Source: Alitta virens
Lineage: Eukaryota > Annelida > Polychaeta > Phyllodocida > Nereididae
NCBI GenBank assembly: GCA_932294295.1
Contig: OW028573.1
Coordinates: forward strand, 70,223,829-70,287,828
Length of the DNA: 64,000 nt
Direction of reading: 5' to 3'
Every line of letters starts with the position of its first letter. Position 1 is the first letter of the stretch. Of the stretch, positions 11,852-21,340 are shown one piece after another. Under the pieces are notes generated by a model, which did no database searches, was not told the origin of the DNA, and saw only the letters and a list, made by a program, of their open reading frames with translations. Both the position numbers and the translations under genes were made by a program.

Positions 11852-12371
11852 GGTGGGTGGTGGTTGATTAGGGCTTTACGTCCTGGATTTCGGCACCAGT
11901 TGGGCTAATTAGGACAGGTAGAGACCATGGCAATGAAACGAAGGATGAAACAGCCATCCAACCAGGATATAAAATAAAAAAAAGTGATCACTGCACATTT
12001 CACGAAATATCTGCGTGTAAAGGAAAACACCTCAGCGCCATCGGTTACACAGAATCGTGCGAGTTACGAAATAGAAAGTTATTAACAATGTTGTGAAAAG
12101 TGTGATGTCAAAAATATCAATATGCCAGTTCACATATATATGTTAAGTATGAGAGAAATATAACTAGAGACGAGAATCAAAGTATCAAATGCATGCATGT
12201 CACTGCACAAAATCAGGATGATCACTGCACATTTCACATTGATCACTGCACATTTTGGGATCATTACACGCTTATTTTATACCCTGCATCCAACTTAGGC
12301 TCGACCGGGAATCCACCCCGGGACCCAGCGGTTGGAAGCCCAGAGCACTACCTCTGAGCTAAGCCCCACCC
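11852..12371 (-). mobile_element. SINE-A copy with exact TSD, split by a hAT-type MITE
   Basis: The SINE is bounded by a 16-bp target-site duplication, TTAACGCTTAATGGTG, at 11836-11851 and 12372-12387. The SINE has the usual tRNA-like head on the right and a GGTGGGTGG tail on the left, so its sense strand is minus. The body is interrupted at CATCCAAC by a 324-bp insertion (separate entry). The B-box region is mutated (ATTCCACCCC on the plus strand). Confidence 0.9.
11963..12286. mobile_element. Non-autonomous hAT-type element (MITE), 324 bp
   Basis: The insert sits inside a SINE-A copy and is flanked by an 8-bp duplication CATCCAAC (11955-11962 and 12287-12294). Its ends are inverted repeats: CAGGATATAAAATAA on the left and the complement of CAGGGTATAAAATAA on the right. 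Internal GATCACTGCACATTT motifs also recur in both halves. An 8-bp TSD with CAGGG-type termini fits the hAT superfamily. There is no ORF. Confidence 0.85.
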
Positions 12372-12690
12372 TTAACGCTTAATGGTGTAAACCATCGGTA
12401 TATGTCATCAAATAAATGCCTGCATTGTACACCACATTTCTTTGTTTTCACTGCACTTTTTTCTTCCTTGCTGGAGCTCTACATGGTAAAGATAGATAGA
12501 TAGATATGGGAATTGCAGCCCTCTAAGGCAAGTTCTTGCTGCTATCGAGTGTTGATTGATGAGGTGAGAGAGTCCACCCATGCTACACATTTACCACATG
12601 GTTCTTGCCTCAGCATAGACACTGAGTACTAGGGACTGCCAATTTAACGTCTCATCCGAATGACATCCAGCTGGGATAATGCTCATGGAC

Positions 12691-12831
12691 GGCTGGGTCC
12701 TGGGTTCGATTCCCGGTCGAGCCTAAGTTGGATGGCTGTTTCATCCTTCGTCTCATTGCCATGGTCTCTGCCTGTCCTAATTAGCCCAATTGGTGCAGAA
12801 ATACAGGACGTAAAGCCCTAATCACCCACCC
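12691..12831 (+). mobile_element. SINE-A, 5'-truncated plus-strand copy
   Basis: This is one of few SINE-A copies in plus orientation. It begins inside the tRNA-like head just before the B box (GGTTCGATTCC) and runs through the body to GGACGTAAAGCCCTAATCACCCACCCC. The A box is missing. No clear target-site duplication was seen. Confidence 0.8.
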
Positions 12832-13340
12832 CATCTGTAAAAGTATTAAAAATGTGTATTACTGATCTCGAAAAAGGTCTCCTACCACATTGAGATTCAT
12901 TGACCTGCACACTTGGTTGTTCATGATGAGATTCTTCTTGGCCTGGTGGAGGGACTGGTTCATCATCATCTAAATGGCCAGCAGTGTGGTTAATTTGAAG
13001 TTAATAATAATGACAATATTTATGTATAATAAGACTGCCTTGGTAGTCTCGACGTTACTTTTTTGGCATCTTAGGTATTTACCAACAAATGCCATGATGA
13101 CTGTAAAGGTAAAATTTGAAATTTTGAAATCAGTTTAATGGGTGGAACACCAGTGCAACAGGCTGAAGGCTAACGGAGGAATGGGAGCATTGCATTGCTT
13201 GAAAGGGAAAGGAGACATAGCAGTTAAGATATAATATTGGGTACTTACGCAGAAGGTGCAGCTGAGTGGTCTAGACTGAAGGACCCGGGTTCAATCCCAG
13301 GCCTGGGCAACCTTTACAGCCACAGAAGACATTTCGCAGC
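12832..13340. other. Helitron flank; tRNA-like relic
   Basis: No gene is recognised. At about 13257-13312 a tRNA-like piece carries GAGTGGTCTAGACTG and a B-box-like GGTTCAATCCC separated by only about 15 bases, resembling a shortened Ser/Leu-type tRNA head. It is too short for a functional tRNA and is probably the head of another SINE family. Confidence 0.4.
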
Positions 13341-14165
13341 ACGCAGTCATCAGCTGGATATACAGTGCCTTCATGTTGGCGCTATGTCATCTAAATGTGA
13401 AGATTGCCAAGCACTACACTTCAGATTGGAAGACCAGAGATGTTGTCATTATGGTAAAGTCTCTCTTTAACCATTATCTCCATACCCCCAGTCTCTGCGA
13501 CGGCTGTTTGACACAAATGATGCCCAGGGACGAATTTTTAGAGAAAACATATGTCAATACAATAGTGCTTTTGCTTTCGCATCCCTGGGTGCTCAGTTAG
13601 TTCAACGAGCATCTCATGGTCCTGTTACAAAATTCATGGCCAGTTGTATCACCGCTCAGGCACATTGCACCCAGTAACTGGCCAACCAAGAATGTATGGA
13701 AAACTTTGTATCCTTGAGGCAAACCAGGCAATTGATGCCAGACTTGCTGATGCCCGAAACGCCAGCTGTTGCAGGGACACAATGGCCCTTATACATGAAA
13801 TAATTAATACATGCAATCCATATGCCGCGGCATATCGCCACATGTATGAGATTGAACAGGAGACTGATGCTGCCCTAAAAGTTAACATGCATTTCAAGAG
13901 AGGTCCAGATCAACGACGATACAATACACCAAGCTATGATGAAGTTGCAGCTGTGTATATTGGCCAAGTTGAAGCTCAACCAAGTGACATTGACATCACT
14001 GTTTATCCCCGGGACCATGCTCACACAAACATCCTCTATATGTCATCTAACTGTGACCCCATGATATACCCACTGTTGTTTCCAAGGGGTGAACTTGGCT
14101 GGGTCCATGGACAGTCTCATGTGGAAGGGAAAAGAACACTGCAGAAACAAAGTGACCAACGTACA
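13340..14165 (+). pseudogene. Helitron Rep/helicase gene, N-terminal part (frameshifted)
   Basis: The plus strand encodes pieces typical of the Helitron-like N-terminal region: CxxC near 13400 (SKCEDCQALHF), a CCHYGKV motif, then in another frame FRENICQYNSAFAFASLG. After a frameshift near 13630 comes an ORF with FKRGPDQRRYNTPSYDEVA and DPMIYPLLFPRGELGW. Autonomous Helitrons encode a Rep (HUH) nuclease fused to a SF1 helicase and move by rolling-circle replication. Here the frame is shifted and the gene breaks off at a SINE-A copy (14180), so this is a dead fragment. Confidence 0.85.
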
Positions 14166-14179
14166 GTTCTATTGTTACC

Positions 14180-14332
14180 GACTGCACCAGTTGGGCTAAT
14201 TAGAACAGGCAGAGACCATGGCAATGAGATGAAGGATGAAACAGCTATCCAACTTAGGCTCGACTGGGAATCGAACCCGGGACCCAGCGGTTGGAAGCCC
14301 AGAGCACTACCTCTGAGCTAGGCCCCCGCCCT
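14180..14332 (-). mobile_element. SINE-A copy lacking its 3' tail
   Basis: It contains the full tRNA-like head (plus-strand right end CTAGGCCCCCGCCCT) and body, but its left end stops at TGCACCAGTTGGGC without the GGACGTAAAG tail. It lies exactly at the boundary of a 0.8 kb tandem duplication, so the missing part is probably a recombination breakpoint between SINE copies. Confidence 0.8.
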
Positions 14333-14665
14333 GATAATTACTCAAAAACTGAGGCTTCACGGTTGGACTATATATGAAAGAACCAATCCCAATTACGTGT
14401 TGACAGATACATAGGATTATTGGATTTTGTTCCCAATCAAACTTACCACCTAGTCGCAGTTTCAGAAGAAAGGCTTGCAACATTGCCATTTGCTGGTCAT
14501 CCTGGATGACGAAAGCAAACTGAAAGATGGAAATGATGTTGACACAGCAATTTCAGCTGAAATTCCCAATCCACGAGAGGATCCTGTACTATTTCATGGT
14601 TCATGAGCCATGTGGTTTGTTGAACCAACATGCACCATGCATGCAAGAGGGGAGATGTACAAAGG
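14333..14665 (+). pseudogene. Helitron Rep fragment, middle part
   Basis: The frames read YSKTEASRLDYI, then LRVDRYIGLLDFV, then AISAEIPNPREDPVLFHG, EPCGLLNQHAPCM and GRCTKG. These match, in order, the Helitron Rep region just before its catalytic HUH part (family pattern AEiPdp ... HGPCG ... C...g.C.K). A stop codon and small indels interrupt it. It is duplicated at 15130-15473. Confidence 0.8.
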
Positions 14666-14737
14666 GGTGTGTGTGTGTGTGATTAGGGCTTTACGTCCTG
14701 TATTTCTGCACCAGTTGGGCTAATTAGGACAGGCAGA
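14665..14737 (-). mobile_element. SINE-A tail fragment
   Basis: Only the 3' end is present: (TG)n then GATTAGGGCTTTACGTCC through GGACAGGCAGAG on the plus strand. It abuts a LINE 3' end with a TG-rich tail. A second copy lies at 15474-15543 in the duplication. Confidence 0.75.
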
Positions 14738-14940
14738 GTGTGTGTATGTGAGTTATTGTTTAACGCCTCATCAGCACCTGAGTGGGCTATGTAGAGGCTC
14801 TCTAGGTTAAGATTGATTATCTATATTTGGTAGTAGAAACCAGAAGCATATAAAAAATCAATAATTGTCTGGGTTCAATATCTGGTAAAGAGATGTTGTG
14901 TAAGGTATTAGCTTGAAACAAAGGTCTTCTAAAGCGTTGT
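14738..14940 (-). mobile_element. LINE 3' end, 5'-truncated (ORF2 C-terminus plus 3' UTR)
   Basis: On the minus strand this reads the last codons of a non-LTR retrotransposon ORF2, ending IDFLYASGFYYQI and stop. A short 3' UTR ending GGTGCTGATGAGGCGTTAA and a simple tail follow. The truncation point is at the ACAACGC block. This LINE family is the probable partner of SINE-B, which shares its 3' end. Confidence 0.75.
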
Positions 14941-15127
14941 GGGTGGGTGGGTGATTAGGGCTTTACGTCCTGTATTTCTGCACCTGATGGGCTAATTAGG
15001 ACAGGCAGGGACCATGGCAATGAGACGAAGGATGAAACAGCCATCCAACTTAGGCTCGACCGGGAATCGAACCCGGGACCCAGCGGTTGGAAGCCCAGAG
15101 CACTACCTCTGAGCTAGGCCCCCGCCC
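14941..15127 (-). mobile_element. SINE-A full-length copy
   Basis: The whole element is present, with a perfect B box (GGTTCGATTCC) and A box on the minus strand and a GGGTGGGTGGGTG tail on the left. It carries the variant TGCACCTGATGGGC shared with the copies at 15744 and 16384, which defines a subfamily. Confidence 0.9.
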
Positions 15128-15129
15128 TG

Positions 15130-15473
15130 ATAATTACTCAAAAACTGAGGCTTCACGGTTGGACTATATATGAAAGAACCAATCCCAATTACGTGTTGAC
15201 AGATACATAGGATTATTGGATTTTGTTCCCAATCAAACTAAGGCAAATGACTTACCACCTAGTCGCAGTTTCAGAAGAAAGGCTTGCAACATTGCCATTT
15301 GCTGGTCATCCTGGATGACGAAAGCAAACTGAAAGATGGAAATGATGTTGACACAGCAATTTCAGCTGAAATTCCCAATCCACGAGAGGATCCTGTACTA
15401 TTTCATGGTTCATGAGCCATGTGGTTTGTTGAACCAACATGCCCCATGCATGCAAGAGGGGAGATGTACAAAG
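15130..15473 (+). pseudogene. Helitron Rep fragment, duplicated middle part
   Basis: This is the second unit of the tandem duplication. The frame from 15336 reads into EPCGLLNQHAPCM and CTKG before it runs into the SINE-A tail, as in unit 1. Confidence 0.8.
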
Positions 15474-15745
15474 GGGTGTGTGTGTGTGATTAGGGCTTTA
15501 CGTCCTGTATTTCTGCACCAGTTGGGCTAATTAGGACAGGCAGAGTGTGTATGTGAGTTATTGTTTAACGCCTCATCAGCACCTGAGTGGGCTATGTAGA
15601 GGCTCTCTAGGTTAAGATTGATTATCTATATTTGGTAGTAGAAACCAGAAGCATATAAAAAATCATTAATTGTCTGGGTTCGATATCTGGTAAAGAGATG
15701 TTGTGTAAGGTATTAGCTTGAAACAAAGGTCTTCTAAAGCGTTGT
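15474..15745 (-). mobile_element. SINE-A tail plus LINE 3' end (duplicated unit 2)
   Basis: This is the same arrangement as 14665-14940: a SINE-A tail fragment (15474-15543) followed by the truncated LINE 3' end (15544-15745). Confidence 0.8.
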
Positions 15746-15931
15746 GGGTGGGTGGGTGATTAGAGCTTTACGTCCTGTATTTCTGCACCTGATGGGCTAA
15801 TTAGGACAGGCAGGGACCATGGCAATGAGACGAAGGATGAAACAGCCATCCAACTTAGGCTCGACCGGGAATCGAACCCGGGACCCAGCGGTTGGAAGCC
15901 CAGAGCGCTACCACTGAGCTAGGCCCCCGCC
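15744..15931 (-). mobile_element. SINE-A full-length copy
   Basis: Complete head, body and GGGTGGGTGGGTG tail. Its right end, CCCCCGCCCCTATGG, was the target of the SINE-B insertion that follows. Confidence 0.9.
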
Positions 15932-15938
15932 CCTATGG

Positions 15939-16196
15939 TAATAGTAGTAGTAGTGTTATTGTTTAACGCCTCATCAGCACCTGAGTGGGCTATGTAGAGG
16001 CTCTCTAGGGTAAGATTGATTATCTATAGTTGAAAGTAGAAACCAGAAGCATGTAAAAAATCAATAAAGTGTCCGCGTTGGATAGCTGGAGCAGCTTGTG
16101 CAATGCGCACTGTCCTGTTTTAGCCACTAGGGATAGAGGACTTCACCCCAAGTGTTTCCACCCTCGCCGCATGGAGGCCCAGGACCTTCAAGGGCC
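15939..16196 (-). mobile_element. SINE-B (LINE-tailed short element) with TSD
   Basis: It is flanked by CCCCGCCCCTATGG at 15925-15938 and 16197-16210. On the minus strand it begins GGCCCTTGAAGGTCCTGGGC and runs through a ~130-base head. It then enters a segment identical in layout to the LINE ORF2 end (IDFLHASGFYYQL in other copies) and 3' UTR, finishing in a TAC/TAG-rich simple tail. Other copies in the window start at the same 5' base, so this is a defined element and not a random truncation. Confidence 0.85.
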
Positions 16197-16210
16197 CCCC
16201 GCCCCTATGG

Positions 16211-16360
16211 CTGCAATCTAATAAAATATGTTTGATTGTTAGGGGGCACCGACAACTCTGGCATACCGGTGCCGGTTCATTGACTAAAAGGTGTAAATGT
16301 GTAAGTCTTGAATGACCCATAAGGCATCTGTGATATATTCCTTGATCTTTGCGAGTATTG
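16211..16360 (-). mobile_element. LINE ORF2 C-terminal fragment (zinc-binding/RNase H-side)
   Basis: The minus strand encodes SRLTHLHLLVNEPAPVCQSC followed by RCPLTIKHILLDCS, the conserved Cys/His segment near the end of many APE-type LINE ORF2 proteins. It joins in sequence to the C-terminus seen in the 46176 copy. It is about 150 bp long. Confidence 0.75.
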
Positions 16361-16361
16361 A

Positions 16362-16576
16362 ATAGGACAGGCAGAGACCATGGCGTGGGTGGGTGGGTGA
16401 TTAGGGCTTTACGTCCTGTATTTCTGCACCTGATGGGCTAATTAGGACAGGCAGGGACCATGGCAATGAGATGAAGGATGAAACAGCCATCAAACATAGG
16501 CTCGATCGAGAATCGAACCCGGGACCCAGCAGTTGGAAGCCTAGAGAGCTACCTCTGAGCTAGGCACCCGCCCTGG
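16362..16576 (-). mobile_element. SINE-A full-length copy preceded by a SINE-A scrap
   Basis: A 22-base SINE-A body fragment (16362-16383) is followed directly by a full-length copy with a GGGTGGGTGGGTG tail at 16384 and a head ending near 16575. The B box is intact. The head has several substitutions (AGAGAGCTACC, CACCCGCCC). Confidence 0.85.
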
Positions 16577-16997
16577 TAAAAAGGGTATCCAAAACCGTTT
16601 AGAGCTACAACCACACTGCCTGCTGATGGATATCCCCAATATTGAAGGCAGGACAATGGGAGGTTTATTCAAGTTGGCAGCTATGAAGTTGATAACAGGT
16701 ATGTAGTTCAACCACACTTCTTTTGCTAGAATATGTATTCACATTCATCTGAATTTGTGAAGTTTTCGTTTTCCTTATTTTCTTCTTTATCTTTTACAGA
16801 TACATTGTCCCATACAACCCATGGCTCAGTCTGAAGTACAATGTACACATAAATGTAGAAGTATGGAAGTATGCTGCTCGGTCAATTCACTGAAATACCT
16901 GTTCAAATACATCTACAAGGGTCATGACTGTGCTTCCCTTGAAGTTATTGCTGTTGATGAGATCCAGCAAAATCTGGATGCAAGGTACACAAATCAG
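16577..16997 (+). pseudogene. Helitron Rep fragment, HUH-adjacent part, with an intron
   Basis: The frames continue the Rep protein after CTKG: KGYPKPFRATTTLPADGYP, then a candidate intron (donor GTATGTAG at about 16699, acceptor TTTTACAG at about 16800). After it come YIVPYNPWLSLKYNVHINVE and LKYLFKYIYKGHDCA, ending EIQQNLDAR. These match Helitron Rep (VPYNP ... HiNVE ... KYLFKYI.KG.D). The helicase half is absent. Confidence 0.8.
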
Positions 16998-17043
16998 ACG
17001 GTTAGAAGCCAAGAGCGCTACCTCTGAGCTAGGCCCCCTGCCC
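16998..17043 (-). mobile_element. SINE-A head fragment
   Basis: Only the first ~45 bases of the tRNA-like head remain (plus-strand GAGCGCTACCTCTGAGCTAGG). It terminates the Helitron remnant. Confidence 0.75.
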
Positions 17044-17331
17044 CAGTTTAGGTCACAATAATTAATATACATTCGGCAATATCATTTTCATTAAATAGTA
17101 ATTAAATTTACAGCATATAATTTTTTAATAATGAGAGTATTACAATTTTACGGTTTATCATTCTTTAATACCTTATTTTTTAAGCTTTGTTAAGTCTATC
17201 TTTTGATACCACTTCTCTGTCCAACAACTGTTAACGAGGAGAGCAACAACTGTTGCCGAGGAGAGGTACAACAGAGCATACAAGCACACAAGATCTAGCA
17301 AAGAGTTAAGCGAGTTGCGTCAATTGCAAAT

Positions 17332-18765
17332 TTCATTTAATAAAGCAACATCTTAAATATGTACAATTTAAATACAATGCAATACTCATAATGAACTATA
17401 ATTTTATTATAAAGCCAGTGTTGAACTGCTATTAAATTAAATGTCAATCTACAATTTAAATTAATTAAAACCTTTTTATATAGCAGTTATCCCTTGAGGA
17501 CCATGTCTCTTGGTGCATTTCGACTAACAGGCAATGTAGCAATACAATACTAACGTATTGATGGACCAAGAAAGTGATTGCTATTATATATCAATCACAT
17601 ATTCAAGACGTTTTAAAAAAAAATGGTCATACACATGTGTTAGTAAGGGAGAGGTAGACAGGCATAACTTGTGTGAAGTACAATATTATATTTTTTAAGT
17701 TCAATCTCATTAAATTACAAAAAAAACCTACAATTACTTAGGTACATGTACAAAATTAAAGTGCTACAATGGGCTACTATTCACCAATAGAGGGAGCTCT
17801 CAGTAACTGTGCCCAAACAATTGAGGACGTAATCAAACAATGGGGTCATTGAGTGCAGTTAATGTCATACTTAGATGATGTTATTTTATTAAACAATGAT
17901 TTGAGCTCCCTCTATTGGTAAATTGTAGCCCATTTAGTAAAAGAAAAATATTACACAACACAGCAGGTATAATTTGAGGACCATGTCTCTTGGTGCATTT
18001 CGAATAACAGGCAAAGTACCATTACAATATTGTGAGTTTCACATTAATGCTACTTCACAGTTTGTTACCACATGGCTCATTGATGCCATGCATTTCCTTA
18101 CTTCCACATAGTCGTCTGTACTGACAACATCTATTTGTTAGCAGAGCAAACAATATGTTTAGTAATGTTTAATGTTTAACTTAATATCATATTTTATGGT
18201 CTATATTATCATAGCTTAGTTTGAGTGACATATCGTACAACAGCATTTTGCTTTATATTGCAGTGTCACGGTTTATATGGTTTATACAATTTATGAGAGA
18301 AAGACAATAAATCGGTGAACGTTACATCTTGTTCTGTCTGCAATAAGATTCCAACTCTATACAGCTACAGCTGGTATAACTTTCATTAAAGTAGAATATC
18401 AAAAGAATAATTTATTTCTGTATGATGTTATACTACAAGTTAAAGTACATTAAAACTGTCCCTCTAGGTGGTTCTGAGAAAGAGGTTTGTAGTTACGCTG
18501 TAATTCAAGTGAAGTTTAATTAAAGAAACAAAAACCCCAATTTAAATTTCATCCAGGTGCAAATTCAAACTACAAGCAAAATTTTAAACCCACAATTAAT
18601 TTTAAAAACAAATTTGTTATGCATTTGTCTGTTTGTAGTTTAAGGCACAGTCCAAGAAATTGAGGATCCATCAACATATTTCTAAAACATTCTACCAAGT
18701 GGAAAGTAGATTCTTTCTGGATATTGTAGACATTCCGTGAGCCAGCACTAGAGAGTCACCAAGCT
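17332..18765 (+). repeat. ~1.4 kb direct repeat, copy 1
   Basis: This block, from ATTTAATAAAGCAACATC to GACATTCCGTGAGCCAGCAC, is repeated at 19928-21340 at high identity. It contains two ~60-bp sub-repeats beginning TGAGGACCATGTCTCTTGG (about 17496 and 17979) and a 163-bp inverted-repeat element (17770-17932). No ORF is conserved. The ends lack TG...CA, so I do not call them LTRs. Confidence 0.85.
17770..17932. mobile_element. MITE-like inverted-repeat element, copy 1
   Basis: Terminal inverted repeats TGGGCTACTATTCACCAATA and the complement of TGGGCTACAATTTACCAATA extend inward through GAGGGAGCTC, about 30 bp in all. In the second copy (20361-20539) the pairing extends further, through CAGTAACTGCGCCCAAA. 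There is no ORF, and the flanking TSD is not clear. Confidence 0.7.
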
Positions 18766-19927
18766 TTGAACACAGGTTTTAGCAAGTGGACTCCCTTTTT
18801 GCCTTGGATCTTGGCATTCACATGCTCCATAGTGTCACAATCATCTTTCTCATTTTGACAGGTGAGAAAATTGTTTAAATCAAGAAAGTAAGGACACTAA
18901 AGTTCATTACAAACATCATTTAATTGTATTTGCAAAAAGAGAACACATTATACCTGAAACTGGTATTGAACTATATTTCTATCAAGAAGAGAATAAAACC
19001 TACTATGTTGCAGTTTACATGTACTTATATTACACGAAATGAAATTAATAAATTATTAAGCTGTTGAAAATTAGAGAATATTGATAGCTTATCTCTTGGA
19101 GACTACAGCCAAAAAAATTATTATAGGCCAAATGTTTCCCTACAATGTGCCAGGCGTACTGACAATGAGGATGCCCAAGTGGCTCTCAACAAGATTTTGG
19201 AGGGTAGATGTAGACCAACCAATCAGTTTCTGGCATCATTGGGGTTTTTGAACTAATGACAATGTATTTTGTGGCGATGGCCACCTTAGCAACCTAGGGC
19301 AACAACTTTTTGCAAGAAGTGTCCCTGGTGCTCTGTCAAAACTTCTTCAAGTTTGGCATTTGAAGGAGTTTTTGTTGGGGGAAAGTTTCCCCAGTGAAAT
19401 AGGGTAGGGGTGGGGGTCAAATTGTTCCCGGGGCATATTTCATTTGAGGAAGATTAGGTCCCTTCAGTCCAATGTTGTTGTTTTTTGCAGACTGGCTAGA
19501 ATGATATTGACCTATGCCATGTAGATCCAACCACGTTAGTCACTTTTGGCTTGTAGAACATTTTTCTATAGTAGTAGTAGTAGGTAGAGATTAAAGTGTT
19601 AACCACCATGGGTCATTTACGTCAGGATTGGTAAGTGGAAAGGATGGTAAGAAAATAACCATATAAGGCACCAGCAAGGTAATTTCGCAACTATAGAGAG
19701 ATATCTCAATATATGCTAGGTGCATAAAACGGAAACTTGTGAAAGATCTTGTGGATCAGGGACTGATGTGCAGTTATTCAATTCAAGGAGCAAAATTCAA
19801 ATGAATTTAGAGGAACACTGGTTCAGCCAACAACACTGCTTGCCAGTTATAAGGGTACCCAAGGCAAATTATAGTAGGGACTGTTTGAGGAGCCTGCATT
19901 TTACATAACAGGTGAAGTAGCAGCACA
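18766..19927. other. Spacer between the 1.4 kb repeats, no gene
   Basis: This holds AT-rich sequence and a block at about 19400-19500 (CAAATTGTTCCC ... TTTTTTGCAGACTGGCTAGA) that recurs at 21730-21820 after the second repeat. The duplicated unit may therefore be longer than 1.4 kb, with an unequal internal part. No recognisable coding exon. Confidence 0.5.
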
Positions 19928-21340
19928 ATTTAATTTAATAAAGCAACATCTTAAATATTTACAATTTAAATACAATGCAATACCAATAATAAACTATAAT
20001 TTTATTACTATAACGGACCAGTTAAATTAAATTTCAATCTACAATTTAAATTAATTAAAACCTTTTTATATAGCAGGTATCCCTTGAGGACCATGTCTCT
20101 TGGTGCATTTCGACTAACAGGCAATGTAGCAATACAATACTAACGTATTGATGGACCAAGAAAGTGATTGCTATTATATATCAATCACATATCTAAGACG
20201 TTTTCAAAAAAATGGTCATACACATCTTTGTTAGTAAGGGAGAGGTAGACAGGTATAACTAGTGTGAAGTACAATATTATATACTTTAAGTTCAATCTCA
20301 TTAAATTACAATAAAAACCTACAATTAATTAGGTACATGTACAAAATTAAAGTGCTACAATGGGCTACTATTCACCAATAGAGGAAGCTCTCAGTAACTG
20401 CGCCCAAACAGTTGTTGATGACGTAATCAAACAATGGGGTCATTGAGTGCAGTTAATGATGTCATACTTAGATGATGTCATTAAACAATGATTTGGGCGC
20501 AGTTACTGATACCTCCCTCTTTTGGTAAATTGTAGCCCATTTAGTAAAAAAAAAATATTACACAACACAGCAGGTATAATTTGAGGACCATGTCTCTTGG
20601 TGCATTTCGAATAACAGGCAAAGTAGCACTACAATATTGTGAGTTTCACATTAATGCTACTTCAGTTTCTGTTACTGTTACCACATGGCTCATCGATGCC
20701 ATGCATTTCCTTACTTCCACATAGTCATCTGTACTGACAACATCTATTTGTTAGCAGAGCAAACAATATGTTTAGTAATGTTTAATGTTTAACTTAATAT
20801 CATATTTTATGGTCTATATTATCATAGCTTAGTTTGAGTGACATATCGTACAACAGCATTTTGCTTTATATTGCAGTGTCACGGTTTATATGGTTTATAC
20901 AATTTATGAGAGAAAGACAATAAATCGGTGAACGTTACATCTTGTTCTGTCTGCAATAAGATTCCAACTCTATACAGCTACAGCTGGTATAACTTTCATT
21001 AAAGTAGAATATCAAAAGAATAATTTATTTCTGTATGATGTTAAAGTATATTAGAACTGTCTCTCTACATGTAGGTGCATTCTAAGAAAGAGGTTTGTAG
21101 TTAAAGTACGATGTAATTCAAGTGAAGTTTAATTAAAGAAACAAAAACCCCAATTTAAATTTAATCCAAGTGCAAATTCAAACTACAAATTTGTATTTAT
21201 TTGTCTGTTTGTAGTTTAAGGCACAGTCCAAGAAATTGAAGATCCATCAACGTATTTCTAAAAACATTCTACCAAGTGGAAAGTAGATTCTTTCTGGATA
21301 TTGTAGACATTCCGTGAGCCAGCACTAGAATGTCACCAAC
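19928..21340 (+). repeat. ~1.4 kb direct repeat, copy 2
   Basis: This is the second copy of 17332-18765, including its own MITE-like element (20361-20539) and both TGAGGACCATG sub-repeats (about 20089 and 20583). Differences are scattered substitutions and small indels, for example loss of about 50 bases near 21185. Confidence 0.85.
20361..20539. mobile_element. MITE-like inverted-repeat element, copy 2
   Basis: Better preserved than copy 1: the left arm TGGGCTACTATTCACCAATA and right arm extend through the paired CAGTAACTGCGCCCAAA and TTTGGGCGCAGTTACTG. Confidence 0.75.

Larger units (their letters stand above)
14180..14989. repeat. 0.8 kb tandem duplication, unit 1 (unit 2: 14990-15790)
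   Basis: Starting at GGGCTAATTAG inside SINE-A (about 14190 and 14990), an 800-bp block is repeated directly. Its order is SINE-A head, Helitron Rep fragment, SINE-A tail, LINE 3' end, SINE-A tail. The units differ by only a few substitutions and one insertion of about 14 bases near 15239, so the event is recent. Unequal recombination between SINE-A copies explains the edges. Confidence 0.9.

Noticed and set aside
13257..13312. A tRNA gene (Leu/Ser type)
   Set aside because: The A-box and B-box-like motifs are only about 15 bases apart, too close for a cloverleaf with anticodon arm; recorded only as a relic.
15945..16196. SINE-B copies as ordinary 5'-truncated LINEs
   Set aside because: All copies begin at the same base (GGCCCTYGAAGG) and the first ~130 bases do not continue the LINE ORF2, unlike the true LINE truncations at 14738 and 46176.
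10991..16576. tRNA genes at the SINE-A heads
   Set aside because: The heads have good A and B boxes but each is followed by the same non-tRNA body and simple-repeat tail with TSDs, so these are SINEs and not functional tRNA genes.
17332..21340. An LTR retrotransposon defined by the 1.4 kb direct repeats
   Set aside because: There are no TG...CA ends, no primer-binding site or polypurine tract seen, and no gag or pol frame in the 1.16 kb between them.
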